Assembly: GCF_051175565.1 (NCBI RefSeq)
Contig: NZ_CP195105.1
Location: forward strand, 1,674,001-1,738,000
Reading direction: 5' to 3'
DNA from: Daejeonia sp002484105
Lineage (GTDB): Bacteria > Bacteroidota > Bacteroidia > Flavobacteriales > Weeksellaceae
Length of the DNA: 64,000 nucleotides
The notes below the pieces were generated by a model. That model saw nothing but the letters and a program-made list of their open reading frames with translations. It was not told where the DNA came from and did not search any database. Position numbers and translations under genes: made by a program. This document shows, piece after piece, positions 8,534-17,326 of this stretch; position 1 is the stretch's first letter, and each line of letters opens with the position of its first letter.

Positions 8534-10021
8534 ATGAAATCTCAACAATACAGAAATCTTCCAGTTTTGGCTGCGCTGTTTACAGTGGTGTTCAAGCTGC
8601 TTTTTCTGCTCACACATCACATTCAGGAAGATGCATTTATTACCTGGCGCGTTGCACAGAATCTGCTGGATTATGGTGTTATAGGCTTTAACGGTGATAC
8701 GAAAATCTCCGCTTCTACAACGCATTTATATGTTTTTGTTTCGTGGTTTTTTAATCTGATTTTTGGCAAAGAGCATTTTATTTATCCGCTACTGGTGTTC
8801 AATTCCCTGCTGTTTACGGTCGGCTCATACTGGCTTGGCAAACTGGTGCTGAAAGATGCTGTGCTGCAGGCGTGGTTTATTGTGCTGTTCGGATTGCTGC
8901 CGCCTGCCGTCAAAATTTCCATACTCGGGATGGAGTATGGAATCTTGTTTTTCCTTTATATGGCATTGCTGTATTTTGGTTTTCACCGAAACAGAGCCTG
9001 GGCGCAGATTGTTTTCCCGGTGCTGATTCTGTTTACCAGAATAGACACGGTTATTTTTCTTGGGATCCTGTTTGTCTGTGATGGTATACATACAAGGAGA
9101 ATCCGGTGGAAGTATGTTCTGGGAGGTCTTCTTGGTGTGATCGCTGTTGTGGGATTCAACGAGTTGTATTTTCATGAACTGGTGAACAATACGATTGTCG
9201 CCAAAAGCCTGGCCTATCAGCACCAGTACAGTTTTTCGCAGAAGCTGTCCTTCTTTTTCGAAAATTTCGGAAATTTCTGGGGAATGCTGAAACTGCCGGG
9301 AACGTTCAATCCCTTTACCGTTGTCGTGCTGGTTTTCGAACTGCTGTGTCTCCTCGCAATCATCAGAAAGAAGGAAGAGCGCAATTTTTTTATTGTTTTT
9401 CTGTTTGTCTTCGGTTGGGCAAAACAATTTATTTTTCTTTCGCAGCGCAGTTACTTCGACTGGTATTACTGGATTCCGCAGATGGTTCTTTTTGTTTCCG
9501 TTCTGGTTTTTGTGCTGGAGCAAAAGTCCCGGAAATATTTGTGGAGGACCCTGCTGGTCGTATTCTACATCCTGCCCATGCTGCTCTTCCAGACCGTGCA
9601 TTCCATTGCCACAGGAAACGGTGAGTGGAACTACCGTCGCGGGATCGGACTCTTCCTGAATCATTATGAAAAGGACAAAAACCAATGGATATTTCTGGAA
9701 CCTGCAGGATATGTCCCGTATTTTTCCGGTCTCAGAACCATGGATGAAGTCGGCCTGGTTGACAAAGGTGTCCAGAACGAAATTTTGAAGGACCGGATAC
9801 ATTACCAACTGAATGTCGTGAAAAACCATAAACCCCGATATCTGCTTTCTTATCAGGATCTTTTTCAGGGAAAAGATGCCGCATATTACCGTTCCCACTA
9901 TCGCCTGATCCGGGAATTTCGGATCCGGGAACATTTGAACAGCAGTAACAGACTGCTCGAAAAGATCTACTACATGAAACCATCGGGAACCGATTACAAC
10001 CTCTATGAAAGAATAAAATAA
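8534..10021 (+). CDS. GT-C superfamily integral membrane glycosyltransferase-like protein
   Basis: This 495-residue protein has about ten hydrophobic segments and a soluble C-terminal part of about 130 residues. After the first segment the first extracytoplasmic loop carries QEDAFITWRVAQN, resembling the acidic D/E-D motif of polyprenyl-phosphate-sugar-dependent GT-C enzymes. It probably transfers a sugar from a lipid carrier on the outer face of the inner membrane; donor and acceptor are unknown. The frame is open from 8456, but those 26 extra residues would overlap the preceding terminator, so the ATG at 8534 is preferred. A hairpin shared with convergent rdgB follows. Confidence 0.7.
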   Translation: MKSQQYRNLPVLAALFTVVFKLLFLLTHHIQEDAFITWRVAQNLLDYGVIGFNGDTKISASTTHLYVFVSWFFNLIFGKEHFIYPLLVFNSLLFTVGSYWLGKLVLKDAVLQAWFIVLFGLLPPAVKISILGMEYGILFFLYMALLYFGFHRNRAWAQIVFPVLILFTRIDTVIFLGILFVCDGIHTRRIRWKYVLGGLLGVIAVVGFNELYFHELVNNTIVAKSLAYQHQYSFSQKLSFFFENFGNFWGMLKLPGTFNPFTVVVLVFELLCLLAIIRKKEERNFFIVFLFVFGWAKQFIFLSQRSYFDWYYWIPQMVLFVSVLVFVLEQKSRKYLWRTLLVVFYILPMLLFQTVHSIATGNGEWNYRRGIGLFLNHYEKDKNQWIFLEPAGYVPYFSGLRTMDEVGLVDKGVQNEILKDRIHYQLNVVKNHKPRYLLSYQDLFQGKDAAYYRSHYRLIREFRIREHLNSSNRLLEKIYYMKPSGTDYNLYERIK

Positions 10022-10187
10022 GTTCTCAGTGATGAAAAATCAGGAGACAAAGCCTGATGAATAATGAACTGAAGACGGATTCTGTAAAATCTGCAAAGGA
10101 TCAGGAATACGAATGGAATGGAGGATATCCACTCCAGAGATCATGGATTTTTCGCGTCATGTAAGTGTTCCGTCAGAAAGTGAAAAC

Positions 10188-10220
10188 ACCTTCCAGCGGT
10201 AGCTGCCGGAAGGTTTTTTT
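10188..10220. terminator. Bidirectional terminator between convergent genes
   Basis: ACCTTCC (10188-10194) pairs with GGAAGGT (10208-10214), with an inner CGG/CCG pairing. A residues precede it and a seven-T run follows, so it can serve both the membrane protein and rdgB. Confidence 0.75.
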
Positions 10221-10253
10221 CAATAGATTGTCAGGCAATTCTGAAGCTGTTTT

Positions 10254-10817
10254 CTACAGAAATTCCAGAAACTTGTCCATGGCACGCTTGCGGTGGCTGA
10301 TCTGGTTTTTATCTTTAGGAGACATTTCTGCAAAGGTAATTTTGTAGCCATCCGGAACAAAAACAGGGTCGTAGCCGAATCCTTTGTGTCCTCGGTTTTC
10401 TTCGAGGATATTCCCGTTGATGATCCCTTCAAAAAATTTCGGCCCATTCTGGTCATAATAACATAAAACTGTTGTGAAAAAGGCTTTTCTGTTTTTCTGG
10501 CCTTCGAGTTCCAAGAGTACTTTGGCAATGTTTTTTTCAAAATCATGATTGCCGGCGTAGCGTGCAGAATAAATGCCGGGACGCCCGTCCAGCGCTTCCA
10601 CAACAAGTCCGGAATCATCTCCCAGACTTGGGATTCCGGTTTTTTCGTAGCAGAATCTGGCTTTGATCAGGGCATTGTCTTCAAAAGAATGTCCGTCTTC
10701 AACGATTTCATCATAGATACCGTAATTGGTAAGGCTTTTTACAGTAAATTCTTTGCCGAGAATCTGCTGTATTTCAATTTTTTTGTGCTGGTTGTGGGTG
10801 GCCACTAAAAGTTCCAT
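10254..10817 (-). CDS. rdgB: Non-canonical purine NTP pyrophosphatase (RdgB/HAM1)
   Basis: This 187-residue cytoplasmic enzyme hydrolyses dITP, XTP and similar damaged nucleotides to monophosphates. It starts with the substrate-loop motif ATHNQHKK, followed by the metal and base-binding stretch SLGDDSGLVVEALDGRPG (about residues 64-82) and the closing SHRKRAMDKFLEFL. Length matches the family (190-200). The ATG at 10815-10817 (minus strand) directly precedes the conserved start. The CPBP protease gene lies upstream in the same direction with a gap of 67 bp. Confidence 0.95.
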   Translation of the reverse strand: MELLVATHNQHKKIEIQQILGKEFTVKSLTNYGIYDEIVEDGHSFEDNALIKARFCYEKTGIPSLGDDSGLVVEALDGRPGIYSARYAGNHDFEKNIAKVLLELEGQKNRKAFFTTVLCYYDQNGPKFFEGIINGNILEENRGHKGFGYDPVFVPDGYKITFAEMSPKDKNQISHRKRAMDKFLEFL

Positions 10818-10884
10818 TGATCAGTTGGTTTAATAATGTTGGAGTTTATTTTCAGTATTCTGGATATTTCTGTAGATTTTGTTT

Positions 10885-11703
10885 TTATTCCGCATAATAG
10901 ACTTTGTTTCTGAGAATAAAAAAGTAATAGCAGACGGCAAAAATGAGGCTTCCTGCCACAAAGAGGATCCACTCGGGGAGGTGAAACAGATCAGCAAAAC
11001 TTTCCGAACCGGCATACATCATCAGCAGGGACGAACAGAGATTGTTGAAGGCATGCAGAAAGATAGAAAGCAGCAGCGAATGGGTACGGTAATAGACGGT
11101 CCCGAGGACAAAGCCCAGAAGCACGGCACCGACAAACTGCCACGGATTACCGTGTACGATGCCGAAAATGACGGCTGCAGTCCAGATGGCTGTCATGGGT
11201 TTCATACCGCCGTTCATCAGCCCGCGCTGGATAATTCCGCGGAAAACAATCTCTTCAAACAGTGGGGCCATGATCACAGTCAGCAGAATCATTGTCGATG
11301 GTGTTCGGGTCAGCTGATCCATCATTTGCGAGAAGTATTCGTAGAGTTTTCCAAAAACGCGGCCACTCACCGGGATCAGGGATGTGATAAATTCGGCGAC
11401 AAACATCATTCCCAGCATCATTGGAAATATCAATAAATAAGTGCCGGCATTGGTGGGCGACATGTTGAAGTTGAGTTTCAGACCTGTTTGCGGGCGGCAT
11501 ACAAAATAATCAAAAGCCATAATGGCGCCGAGCCACATTACAAGGTTGCTCACAACGAGGAAAAAATCACTGTACTGCAGATTGTTGCCGTCAAGAAACA
11601 TGAGTGCGACATTGGCTGCAGAGAGGATAAAAACCGGCAGGAAACCACCGGTAAACAGTGCAAGAATTCCACGCCAGTCAAAAGTATACTGCGGAAGTTT
11701 CAT
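10885..11703 (-). CDS. CPBP family intramembrane glutamic endopeptidase
   Basis: This 272-residue membrane protein has about eight hydrophobic segments. It carries the CPBP (Abi/CAAX-protease) motifs: APLFEEIVFRGIIQRG with the paired glutamates and arginine (around residue 150), then FGIVHGNPW, and finally HAFNNL. The family contains prenyl-protein endopeptidases and bacteriocin-immunity proteins; the substrate here is unknown. It lies between rdgB and a small P-loop kinase in the same orientation, with a gap of 29 bp to the kinase, so co-transcription is likely. Confidence 0.85.
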   Translation of the reverse strand: MKLPQYTFDWRGILALFTGGFLPVFILSAANVALMFLDGNNLQYSDFFLVVSNLVMWLGAIMAFDYFVCRPQTGLKLNFNMSPTNAGTYLLIFPMMLGMMFVAEFITSLIPVSGRVFGKLYEYFSQMMDQLTRTPSTMILLTVIMAPLFEEIVFRGIIQRGLMNGGMKPMTAIWTAAVIFGIVHGNPWQFVGAVLLGFVLGTVYYRTHSLLLSIFLHAFNNLCSSLLMMYAGSESFADLFHLPEWILFVAGSLIFAVCYYFFILRNKVYYAE

Positions 11704-11732
11704 ATTAAAATTTTTACTCGTGCGAAATTAAG

Positions 11733-12326
11733 CTATTCGTCTGCTTCAAGCAAAGAAAGAATCCTTTTCATGGACGATTCGTATTCTTCATCACTGGAAT
11801 TGTAGAATTTCAGGAAATCGAGATCATCATTCGGATCATCAATCGTGGCCGGCACACTGAAGTCTACTTTTGAGATGTATTCGTCCCAATGCTGCAGCTT
11901 CCAGGTGTCGCGGTCGGAGTTGCGTGCAATCATGCGTTGGTGAACTACTTCGGGATCTGTAACCAGCCAGATAACGGTCAGTTTTGCATCCATTCTTTTC
12001 AGTTTGTCCTTCAGCTGGTTTATATATTCCGGAGAGCGGATTTCCCTTGTAAATGGTGCATTGATCAGGGCGATATTGTCGTATTTCAGTGCTTCGAGGG
12101 CAAGGTTAACAATTGTGATGTACTCGTAATCGCGGATGTTTTTCTCGAAAAAATCCGAACTGCGGTCATAAGGTTGTCCTGCCACGGCAAAAATCTGTTT
12201 GCTGAGCGGTATCAGCGTGTCTTTGTCCAGATAGACGACATGTTTCAGCCGTTCGGCAAGTTTCTGCGAAATATAGGTCTTTCCGGATGCCGGTGGCGAG
12301 GTTACCAGCAGGAGTCTTTTGGTCAT
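11733..12326 (-). CDS. P-loop kinase-like AAA family protein
   Basis: This 197-residue protein starts with the Walker A motif TSPPASGKT (about residues 9-17) in the layout of small nucleoside or shikimate kinases and zeta-toxin-like ATPases. Later features are LDKDTLIPL and an arginine-containing lid region (HQRMIARNSDRDTWK). It may phosphorylate a small metabolite; the substrate cannot be read from sequence. No antitoxin-like partner is adjacent, so a zeta-toxin role is not supported. Its start lies divergent from prfC. Confidence 0.7.
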   Translation of the reverse strand: MTKRLLLVTSPPASGKTYISQKLAERLKHVVYLDKDTLIPLSKQIFAVAGQPYDRSSDFFEKNIRDYEYITIVNLALEALKYDNIALINAPFTREIRSPEYINQLKDKLKRMDAKLTVIWLVTDPEVVHQRMIARNSDRDTWKLQHWDEYISKVDFSVPATIDDPNDDLDFLKFYNSSDEEYESSMKRILSLLEADE

Positions 12327-12481
12327 AGATGCATGGTTTGTGCAACGAAATTACTGAAAAAAGCGCGGGCAGTGTTATGAAATACCGGGAAAAGTTTTCA
12401 TTGTTCCTGATCTGCTATTTGGTGGCAGTGCATTTTTTCATTTCATTAAAAATCACGAATTTTGCAGCCATAAAATTGACA

Positions 12482-14077
12482 ATGGCAGATTTACTTCAGG
12501 AAATCAAAAAACGAAAAACATTCGGCATCATCTCGCATCCGGATGCAGGAAAAACAACTTTAACGGAAAAACTTCTGCTTTTTGGTGGAGCTATTCAGGA
12601 AGCCGGAGCCGTAAAGTCCAATAAAATCAAGAAAGGCGCTACCTCCGATTTCATGGAAATTGAACGACAGAGAGGGATTTCTGTGGCAACATCCGTGCTG
12701 GCATTCAATTATAAAGGGCACAAAATCAATATTCTCGATACCCCTGGCCATAAGGATTTTGCAGAAGATACCTATCGTACACTTACCGCTGTAGACTCTG
12801 TAATTGTTGTGATTGACGTGGCAAAAGGGGTGGAAGAGCAGACGGAAAAACTCGTGAAGGTATGTCGGATGAGAAATATCCCGATGCTGGTTTTCATCAA
12901 TAAACTCGACCGTGAGGGAAAAGATGCGTTCGATCTTCTGGACGAGGTAGAACAGAAACTCGGACTTACAGTGGTGCCGCTTTCAATTCCGATTGGGATG
13001 GGGTCGGATTTTCAGGGGATTTATAATATCTGGGAAAATAACATCCAGCTTTTCCTGGAAGATAAGAAACAGAAAGTAGGGGAGACTGTAAAATTTGATG
13101 ATATTTCCGATGCCTCCATTGATGAGGCAATCGGTGAAACGGCAGCACAGACATTGCGTGACGAGCTGGAACTCGTGCAGTCTGTCTATCCCGCATTCTG
13201 TCGCGACGAATACATGAAAGGGAATCTGCAGCCGGTATTTTTTGGTTCGGCACTCAACAATTTCGGGGTGCGCGAGCTGCTGGATGCATTTGTGGATATA
13301 GCTCCGATGCCGCAACCCAAGCAGGCAGATACGAGAATGGTGAAGCCCGAAGAGAAAAACTTTACCGGATTTGTCTTTAAAATCCATGCCAATATGGATC
13401 CCAAACACCGCGACCGACTGGCTTTTGTGAAAATCGTTTCCGGAGTTTTCCGCCGCAACGAAAATTACCTGCTCGTACGCGAAGGCAAAAAACTGAAGTT
13501 CTCTTCTCCCAACGCTTTTTTTGCAGATAAAAAAGAAGTGGTGGACGAAAGTTTTCCCGGGGATATCGTTGGGCTTCATGATACGGGCAACTTCCGCATT
13601 GGTGATACACTGACGGAAGGTGAAAAACTGAATTTCAAAGGCATCCCAAGCTTCTCTCCGGAACATTTCCGGTATATCAACAATGCCGATCCGATGAAGG
13701 CAAAACAGCTGGCAAAAGGAATAGATCAACTGATGGACGAAGGTGTGGCGCAGCTCTTCACGCTCGAGATGAACGGAAGAAAAATTATCGGAACCGTAGG
13801 CGCACTGCAGTACGAAGTCATCCAGTACCGTCTGGAACACGAATATGGCGCTAAATGTACGTACGAATCCATCTCCATTCACAAAGCCTGCTGGGTAGAA
13901 GCTGACGAGAAATCTTCCGAATTTTTGGAATTTGCCCGTCTGAAACATCGTTTTCTGGCGCGTGACAAATACCACCAGTTGGTTTTTCTGGCTGATTCTT
14001 CCTTTACCATTCAGATGACACAGGAGAAATTTCCGAATATCAGGTTGCATTTCATCAGCGAATATGCAGAATCTTAA
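12482..14077 (+). CDS. prfC: Peptide chain release factor 3
   Basis: This 531-residue translational GTPase recycles RF1/RF2 from the ribosome after peptide release. G motifs are present: SHPDAGKTTLTE (G1), DTPGHKDFAEDT (G3) and FINKLDREGKD (G4), with the RF3-specific domains behind. The frame is open from 12329, but the added 51 residues are not conserved in type and would run into the divergent kinase start. The ATG at 12482 gives the same length as E. coli RF3 (529), so it is preferred. rnz follows 61 bp downstream. Confidence 0.96.
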   Translation: MADLLQEIKKRKTFGIISHPDAGKTTLTEKLLLFGGAIQEAGAVKSNKIKKGATSDFMEIERQRGISVATSVLAFNYKGHKINILDTPGHKDFAEDTYRTLTAVDSVIVVIDVAKGVEEQTEKLVKVCRMRNIPMLVFINKLDREGKDAFDLLDEVEQKLGLTVVPLSIPIGMGSDFQGIYNIWENNIQLFLEDKKQKVGETVKFDDISDASIDEAIGETAAQTLRDELELVQSVYPAFCRDEYMKGNLQPVFFGSALNNFGVRELLDAFVDIAPMPQPKQADTRMVKPEEKNFTGFVFKIHANMDPKHRDRLAFVKIVSGVFRRNENYLLVREGKKLKFSSPNAFFADKKEVVDESFPGDIVGLHDTGNFRIGDTLTEGEKLNFKGIPSFSPEHFRYINNADPMKAKQLAKGIDQLMDEGVAQLFTLEMNGRKIIGTVGALQYEVIQYRLEHEYGAKCTYESISIHKACWVEADEKSSEFLEFARLKHRFLARDKYHQLVFLADSSFTIQMTQEKFPNIRLHFISEYAES

Positions 14078-14138
14078 TCCGGGATTGCCTACATTTGGAA
14101 ATATTTTAACGAAATAACTTAAATCCGAAAACACTGTT

Positions 14139-15077
14139 TTGAATTCGTACCTTACCATTTTAGGATTTAATTCTGCAATACCGACGGTCAGTTCCAGCCC
14201 TACTGCACAGTTTCTGGAGATGGGCGAGCGGCATTTCCTCATCGATTGTGGCGAGGGTACGCAGGTGCAGCTCCGCAGGGCAAAAGCAAGGTTTTCCAAA
14301 ATCAACCATATCTTTATTTCGCATCTTCATGGCGACCACTGTTTTGGGCTTCCCGGGCTTATTGCTTCGTTCCGGCTTCTGGGCAGGGAAGTGCCCCTTC
14401 ATGTCTACGGACCGAAAGGGATCCGCAGAATGTTGGAAACGATTTTCGACATTACTGAAACCCATCGTGGCTTTGAAGTGGTCTATCACGAACTGGAAGG
14501 AAACGAATCAGTAAAAATTTACGAAGACAAAGCTGTGGAAGTATTCACCATTCCGCTCGACCACAGAATTTACTGCAACGGTTATCTCTTCCGCGAGAAG
14601 CCCAGGCCGAGGCATCTGAATATGGCTGAAATCTCCAAATACAAAGAAATAGAAACCTGTGATTATCACAATATCAAAAGCGGAAAAGATTTTGTGCTGA
14701 GTGATGGCTATATTGTGAAAAATGAAACCCTGACACTGGATCCTGCAAAACCTGTTTCGTATGCCTTCTGCAGTGATACGCGCTACAAAGAAGATATTGT
14801 TCCCGTTATCCGGGATGTCGATCTGCTTTATCACGAATCTACCTTCCTCAATGATCTGGAAGAAATGGCAAAGTATACAGGGCATTCTACAGCGTTTGAA
14901 GCCGCAATGATTGCCCGGAAAGCACATGCCGGCAAACTTATACTCGGCCATTTCTCAAACCGGTATTCTGATCTCACCGTATTTACGGACGAGGCCAGGA
15001 AGGTTTTTCCCAATACATTTCTGCCAAAAGCTCTGGAACCGGTACTTATAGAAAGCGCCGATCACAGGCTGCCTTAA
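14139..15077 (+). CDS. rnz: Ribonuclease Z (tRNA 3' endonuclease)
   Basis: This 312-residue metallo-beta-lactamase fold enzyme trims tRNA 3' trailers. The zinc motif HLHGDHCFGLPGL (about residues 63-75), the later CSDTRY and GHSTAFEAA stretches and LILGHFSNRY supply the metal ligands. The start codon is TTG at 14139: the frame is closed by TAA at 14115 and no ATG or GTG lies between, while the family N-terminus (xSYLTILGFNSAIP) begins exactly here. TIGR02757 follows after 12 bp, probably co-transcribed. It is an appropriate enzyme for tRNAs without encoded CCA, such as the tRNA-Phe in this window. Confidence 0.94.
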   Translation: MNSYLTILGFNSAIPTVSSSPTAQFLEMGERHFLIDCGEGTQVQLRRAKARFSKINHIFISHLHGDHCFGLPGLIASFRLLGREVPLHVYGPKGIRRMLETIFDITETHRGFEVVYHELEGNESVKIYEDKAVEVFTIPLDHRIYCNGYLFREKPRPRHLNMAEISKYKEIETCDYHNIKSGKDFVLSDGYIVKNETLTLDPAKPVSYAFCSDTRYKEDIVPVIRDVDLLYHESTFLNDLEEMAKYTGHSTAFEAAMIARKAHAGKLILGHFSNRYSDLTVFTDEARKVFPNTFLPKALEPVLIESADHRLP

Positions 15078-15089
15078 GAAAGAAGAGCC

Positions 15090-15857
15090 ATGAAATTCAG
15101 TGATATGAAATCTTTTCTGGACGAAAAGGCAGAAGCCTATAACCGTCCGGACTTTATCGAAAATGATCCCATCTCGGTTCCGCATCGTTTTCAGTTGTGC
15201 CAGGACATTGAAATTGCCGGTTTTCTGACGGCGGTAATCTCGTGGGGAAACCGCAAATCCATTATTCGTAGTGCAGAAAATATGATCGGTTGGATGGGAA
15301 ATTCTCCTTACGATTTTGTGATGAATTTCTGCGAGTCAGATCTGGAAAAAATTGGTGATAAGGCTTTACACCGCACTTTTTCGGCAGAGGATTTTCGTTT
15401 TTTTCTTAAAACACTGCAGCGTATTTACCGTGAAAACCATTCAATGGAAACACTTTTTGTTCCCGCTTCGGGAGAGCAGAACTTCTACCATGCACTGGAA
15501 CGGTTCCGAACTGGATTTTTCAGAGAAAATACAACACACCGCAGCCACAAGCATATCAGTTCCACCTACAAAAATTCTGCTGCCAAGCGGCTGATGATGT
15601 ATCTCCGCTGGATGGTGCGCAATGACAAAAAAGGGGTGGATTTCGGGCTGTGGCAGCAGATCAGTCCGGCACTGCTTTCTATCCCGCTGGATGTGCATAC
15701 CGGAAATATTTCCCGTAAACTTGGACTGGTAAAACGTACGCAGAACGACTGGAAAACGGTGGAAGAACTCGACCTGAAACTCCGGAAAATGGATGCTGCC
15801 GATCCTGCAAAATATGATTTTGCGCTTTTTGGGCTGGGCGTTTCCGGAGAATTTTAA
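15090..15857 (+). CDS. TIGR02757 (DUF2400) family protein
   Basis: This 255-residue protein matches the TIGR02757 family by its N-terminus (FLDEKAEAYNRPDFI then NDPISVPHRF), the central ISWGNRKSIIRSAE and the C-terminal IPLDVHTGNISRKLGL and FALFGLGVSG. Its composition suggests a helical, HhH-glycosylase-related fold. Function is unknown. It is tightly spaced after rnz (12 bp), which hints at a shared transcript but not at a shared pathway. Confidence 0.85.
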   Translation: MKFSDMKSFLDEKAEAYNRPDFIENDPISVPHRFQLCQDIEIAGFLTAVISWGNRKSIIRSAENMIGWMGNSPYDFVMNFCESDLEKIGDKALHRTFSAEDFRFFLKTLQRIYRENHSMETLFVPASGEQNFYHALERFRTGFFRENTTHRSHKHISSTYKNSAAKRLMMYLRWMVRNDKKGVDFGLWQQISPALLSIPLDVHTGNISRKLGLVKRTQNDWKTVEELDLKLRKMDAADPAKYDFALFGLGVSGEF

Positions 15858-15867
15858 TATTTTTGCA

Positions 15868-16467
15868 ATGCTTAAAAGTGGTGAAATGGACAAAAAAACA
15901 ACCGAAAAAACAGCGTATCTGGAAAAAATTGCCAACGGCATTATGTGGTGGATTGGTTCTATTCCGTCGCTGGTAGTGCATACCGTGATCTTTCTGCTGT
16001 GTTTTCTTTTGCCGCTTTTCAATGTGGTGAGTTTCGACCATATGCTGCTGACCCTCACTACGGTACTGTCGCTGGAGGCTATTTATCTCGCCATTTTTAT
16101 CCAGATGTCTGTGAACAAAAGTCAGGAACACATCGAAGATATCCGTGAAGATATTGAAGATATTTCCGAAGATATTGAAGACATTCAGGAAGATATAGAG
16201 GACATCAGCGATGATATCGAAGATATTTCCGAAGATATTGAAGATATTCAGGAAGATATTGAAGACATTAGCGAAGACGAGGAAGAGGACGACCACAGCG
16301 GGCGTGCCAGGAATGTGATGCTCAAAAGCAATGTGAGTACCAACAAAAACGAAATCCGTAGCCTGAAAGAACAGATTTTGCGCCTCCAGCAGGAACTGGA
16401 AAAACTGAAGATGGACGATGAGGAAGAAGAACGGCGGCAGGAAGATTCCGGTCAGGATGCGGACTGA
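15868..16467 (+). CDS. DUF1003-like membrane protein with an acidic seven-residue repeat
   Basis: This 199-residue protein has an amphipathic start, two transmembrane segments (about residues 28-48 and 53-73), then SLEAIYLAIFIQMSVNKSQ, which resembles DUF1003 proteins. It is followed by a highly acidic repeat of the form EDI-x-EDI (about residues 90-140; seven 21-bp units in the DNA) and a charged coiled coil ending in EEERRQEDSG. It is probably an inner-membrane protein with a cytoplasmic coiled coil; function unknown. The frame is open from 15793 inside the previous gene. ATG 15868 is used here, but ATG 15886 is also possible because a TAnnTTTG box lies at 15858-15865. Its 3' end overlaps rsmA by 16 bp. 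Confidence 0.75.
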   Translation: MLKSGEMDKKTTEKTAYLEKIANGIMWWIGSIPSLVVHTVIFLLCFLLPLFNVVSFDHMLLTLTTVLSLEAIYLAIFIQMSVNKSQEHIEDIREDIEDISEDIEDIQEDIEDISDDIEDISEDIEDIQEDIEDISEDEEEDDHSGRARNVMLKSNVSTNKNEIRSLKEQILRLQQELEKLKMDDEEEERRQEDSGQDAD

Positions 16468-17237
16468 TCTGCTGCTTTTTTCCATTCGGTGGCAAAGGAA
16501 ATAAACTCTTCTACCGAAAGCTCTTCGGCACGTTTGCCGAGAAAAGGATGATTTTTCAGATTTTCCGGAATATTCAGTATTTTCAAGGCATTGGAAAGTT
16601 TCTTTCTTCTTTGGTTAAATCCTGTTTTCACAATATTTTTAAACAAAATTTCATTTCCTTCCAGTCCGGGTTTCGGGTTCCGTGTCAGCCGGATGACACC
16701 CGATTTTACTTTTGGGGGCGGGTTAAAGACATTTTCATTCACCGTAAACAGGTATTTTACGTCATAATATGCCTGTACCATGACGGAAAGGATACCATAG
16801 TCTTTGGTGCGTGGGACGGCAGCAGTACGTTCGGCAACTTCCTTCTGGAACATGCCCGCCATCTCGGGGATTTGTTTGTAATGGGCGATTATTTTGAACA
16901 GGATTTGTGAGGAAATATTGTAAGGAAAATTACCGATTACCGTGAGCGGTTCGCCGTTTGTAAAGCCGAAATCTGTTTTCAGGAAATCACCTACAAAGTT
17001 GTGGTCGGTGAGTGTAGGGTAGTGGTCTTTCAGATAAGCAATGGATTCGCTGTCGATTTCTGCAAGAAAAAGAGCCTTGTCTTTCTGCAGCAGATATTTG
17101 GTGAGCACGCCCATGCCGGGGCCTATTTCAAGAATATTCGGTATCTGCTCCTGAAGCAGCGAATGTACAATTTTTGCGGCGATATTTTCGTCCGTCAGGA
17201 AGTGCTGACCTAAGTGTTTCTTGGCTTTTATTGACAA
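16452..17237 (-). CDS. rsmA: 16S rRNA (adenine1518/1519-N6) dimethyltransferase
   Basis: This 261-residue Rossmann methyltransferase dimethylates two adjacent adenines of 16S rRNA during small-subunit maturation. It shows KKHLGQHFLTDE at the start, the SAM motif ILEIGPGMGVLT (about residues 35-46) and the catalytic GNFPYNISS (about residues 102-110), plus FNPPPKVKSGVIRL. The start codon appears to be TTG (17235-17237): the conserved N-terminus begins there and no in-frame ATG lies just upstream. It is convergent with the DUF1003-like gene and divergent from ftsX. Confidence 0.95.
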   Translation of the reverse strand: MSIKAKKHLGQHFLTDENIAAKIVHSLLQEQIPNILEIGPGMGVLTKYLLQKDKALFLAEIDSESIAYLKDHYPTLTDHNFVGDFLKTDFGFTNGEPLTVIGNFPYNISSQILFKIIAHYKQIPEMAGMFQKEVAERTAAVPRTKDYGILSVMVQAYYDVKYLFTVNENVFNPPPKVKSGVIRLTRNPKPGLEGNEILFKNIVKTGFNQRRKKLSNALKILNIPENLKNHPFLGKRAEELSVEEFISFATEWKKAADQSAS

Positions 17238-17326
17238 ATTTTTATGATTTTATTAACAGCTAATTTTCTCGGATCCGGGGCAAATTTCGGAAGATTTTTT
17301 CTATTTTAGCCAAAATTTTTCGATTA

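Noticed and set aside
8825..9934. 369-codon minus-strand frame inside the GT-C gene
   Set aside because: Gln/His/Lys-rich shadow of a hydrophobic protein, no independent support.
11733..12326. Zeta-toxin of a toxin-antitoxin pair
   Set aside because: Only the generic P-loop kinase outline is visible and there is no small antitoxin gene beside it.
12983..14305. 440-codon minus-strand frame over prfC and rnz
   Set aside because: Antisense to two clear genes and without any domain; long antisense frames are common here because of codon use.
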